Shown here in pieces: positions 6,098 to 6,707 of a DNA stretch of 6,707 bases (the first letter of the stretch is position 1; every line of letters starts with the position of its first letter). The stretch covers positions 1 to 6,707 of the forward strand of contig CAKZVG010000500.1 of assembly GCA_937921835.1 (NCBI GenBank), in the 5' to 3' direction. Below the pieces are notes generated by a model. That model was not told where the DNA came from. It was given only the letters and a program-made list of their open reading frames with translations, and ran no database searches. The translations under genes and the position numbers were made by a program. Source of the DNA: an uncultured Bryobacteraceae bacterium (GTDB lineage: Bacteria > Acidobacteriota > Terriglobia > Bryobacterales > Bryobacteraceae).

Positions 6098-6707
6098 ATG
6101 CGGAAAAAAGTTACGGTTGTCGGCGCGGGCAACGTGGGCGCGAACTGCGCGCTGCGGATCGCCGAAAAGGAACTGGCCGATGTCGTTTTGGTGGACATCG
6201 TCGAGGGCGTGCCTCAGGGCAAAGCGCTCGACCTGCTCCAGTCCGGCCCCGTGCAGGGCTATGACGTCGCCATCACGGGAGCGAACGACTACGAACCCAC
6301 CGCCAACTCCGATATCGTCGTGATCACGGCCGGCCTCGCTCGCAAGCCCGGCATGAGCCGCGACGATCTCCTGCTGGCGAATTACGAGGTGGTCCGCCAG
6401 GCGACGGAACAGGCCGTGAAGTATTCGCCGGATTGCATCCTCATCCTGGTGACCAACCCCCTGGACGCCATGTGCTGGACCGCGCGCGAGGTTTCGCAGT
6501 TCGCGCGCAACCGGGTGGTGGGAATGGCGGGCATTCTCGACACGGCGCGGTTCCGGACGTTCATCGCGCTCGAACTCGGCGTTTCCAGACAGAACGTGAC
6601 GGCAGTGGTGCTGGGCGGACACGGCGACACGATGGTGCCCTTGGTCCGCTTGTCCAGCGTCTCGGGCATCCCGCTCACCGAACTTCTCGACCAGGCGTCG
6701 ATCGACC
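6098..6707 (+). CDS. mdh: Malate dehydrogenase, LDH-like type (3' truncated by the window)
   Basis: The enzyme interconverts malate and oxaloacetate with NAD in the TCA cycle, in the cytoplasm. The first 203 residues of an expected 310 or so are present. The Rossmann motif is GAGNVG (9-14), and D33 in LVDIVEG points to NAD rather than [12 protein letters not shown] (81-88) supplies substrate-binding R82 and R88; an arginine at the R82 position selects malate over lactate. N120 is in VTNPLDAM, D148 and R151 are in GILDTARFR, and H175 in GGHGDTMVP forms the catalytic pair with D148. All key residues visible so far are intact. The gene is divergent from the kinase-like gene and has its own promoter at 5966-5993 and a leader of about 98 nt. 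Confidence 0.95.
   Translation, partial: MRKKVTVVGAGNVGANCALRIAEKELADVVLVDIVEGVPQGKALDLLQSGPVQGYDVAITGANDYEPTANSDIVVITAGLARKPGMSRDDLLLANYEVVRQATEQAVKYSPDCILILVTNPLDAMCWTAREVSQFARNRVVGMAGILDTARFRTFIALELGVSRQNVTAVVLGGHGDTMVPLVRLSSVSGIPLTELLDQASID

Noticed and set aside
5463..6323. Plus-strand open frame of 286 codons crossing the divergent intergenic region
   Set aside because: It runs antisense through the kinase-like gene and then out of frame into mdh, with no family resemblance; its internal ATG at 6078 merely overlaps the mdh SD.
5987..6622. Minus-strand open frame of 211 codons
   Set aside because: It is antisense to malate dehydrogenase, whose motifs are certain.

Overview
The window is GC-rich throughout (roughly two thirds G+C by eye) and densely coding, with short or absent gaps. 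The protein families suggest a soil-type Acidobacteriota, perhaps of the Solibacteres/Bryobacterales group. These are a large secreted carbohydrate-active-type protein ending in beta-sandwich domains, an exported mutarotase-like protein, an exported Abhydrolase_7-type esterase, an exported M28 peptidase with a PA domain, and an LDH-like malate dehydrogenase. The taxon is inferred from gene content and style; no marker gene is present.

Layout. (1) Positions 2-1126, plus strand: the C-terminal 374 residues of a larger protein whose start lies upstream of the window. (2) Positions 1102-5867, minus strand: four genes in one direction, read from right to left. They are a kinase-fold protein (5867-4983), an exported alpha/beta hydrolase (4981-3794), an exported M28 zinc peptidase (3776-2160) and an exported galactose-mutarotase-like protein (2058-1102). 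Gaps are 1, 17 and 101 nt, so they are probably one transcript. The last gene runs tail-to-tail into the first with a 25-bp overlap of coding ends. (3) Positions 5868-6097: a 230-bp divergent intergenic region with a good sigma70-type promoter facing right. (4) Positions 6098-6707, plus strand: the first 203 codons of malate dehydrogenase, cut by the window end.

How the genes may work together. The three exported proteins of the minus-strand cluster (esterase, peptidase, sugar-epimerase fold) and the sugar-associated domains of the left-hand protein fit extracytoplasmic breakdown of polymeric material. The cytoplasmic-looking kinase-fold protein at the head of the cluster is the odd member and the least explained gene here. 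Malate dehydrogenase is a housekeeping TCA-cycle gene transcribed away from the cluster. I see no RNA gene, CRISPR array, insertion sequence or phage element. The main curiosities are the kinase-like protein with a long basic/hydrophobic insertion, an imperfect hairpin before the mutarotase-like gene, and the ambiguous start of that gene.
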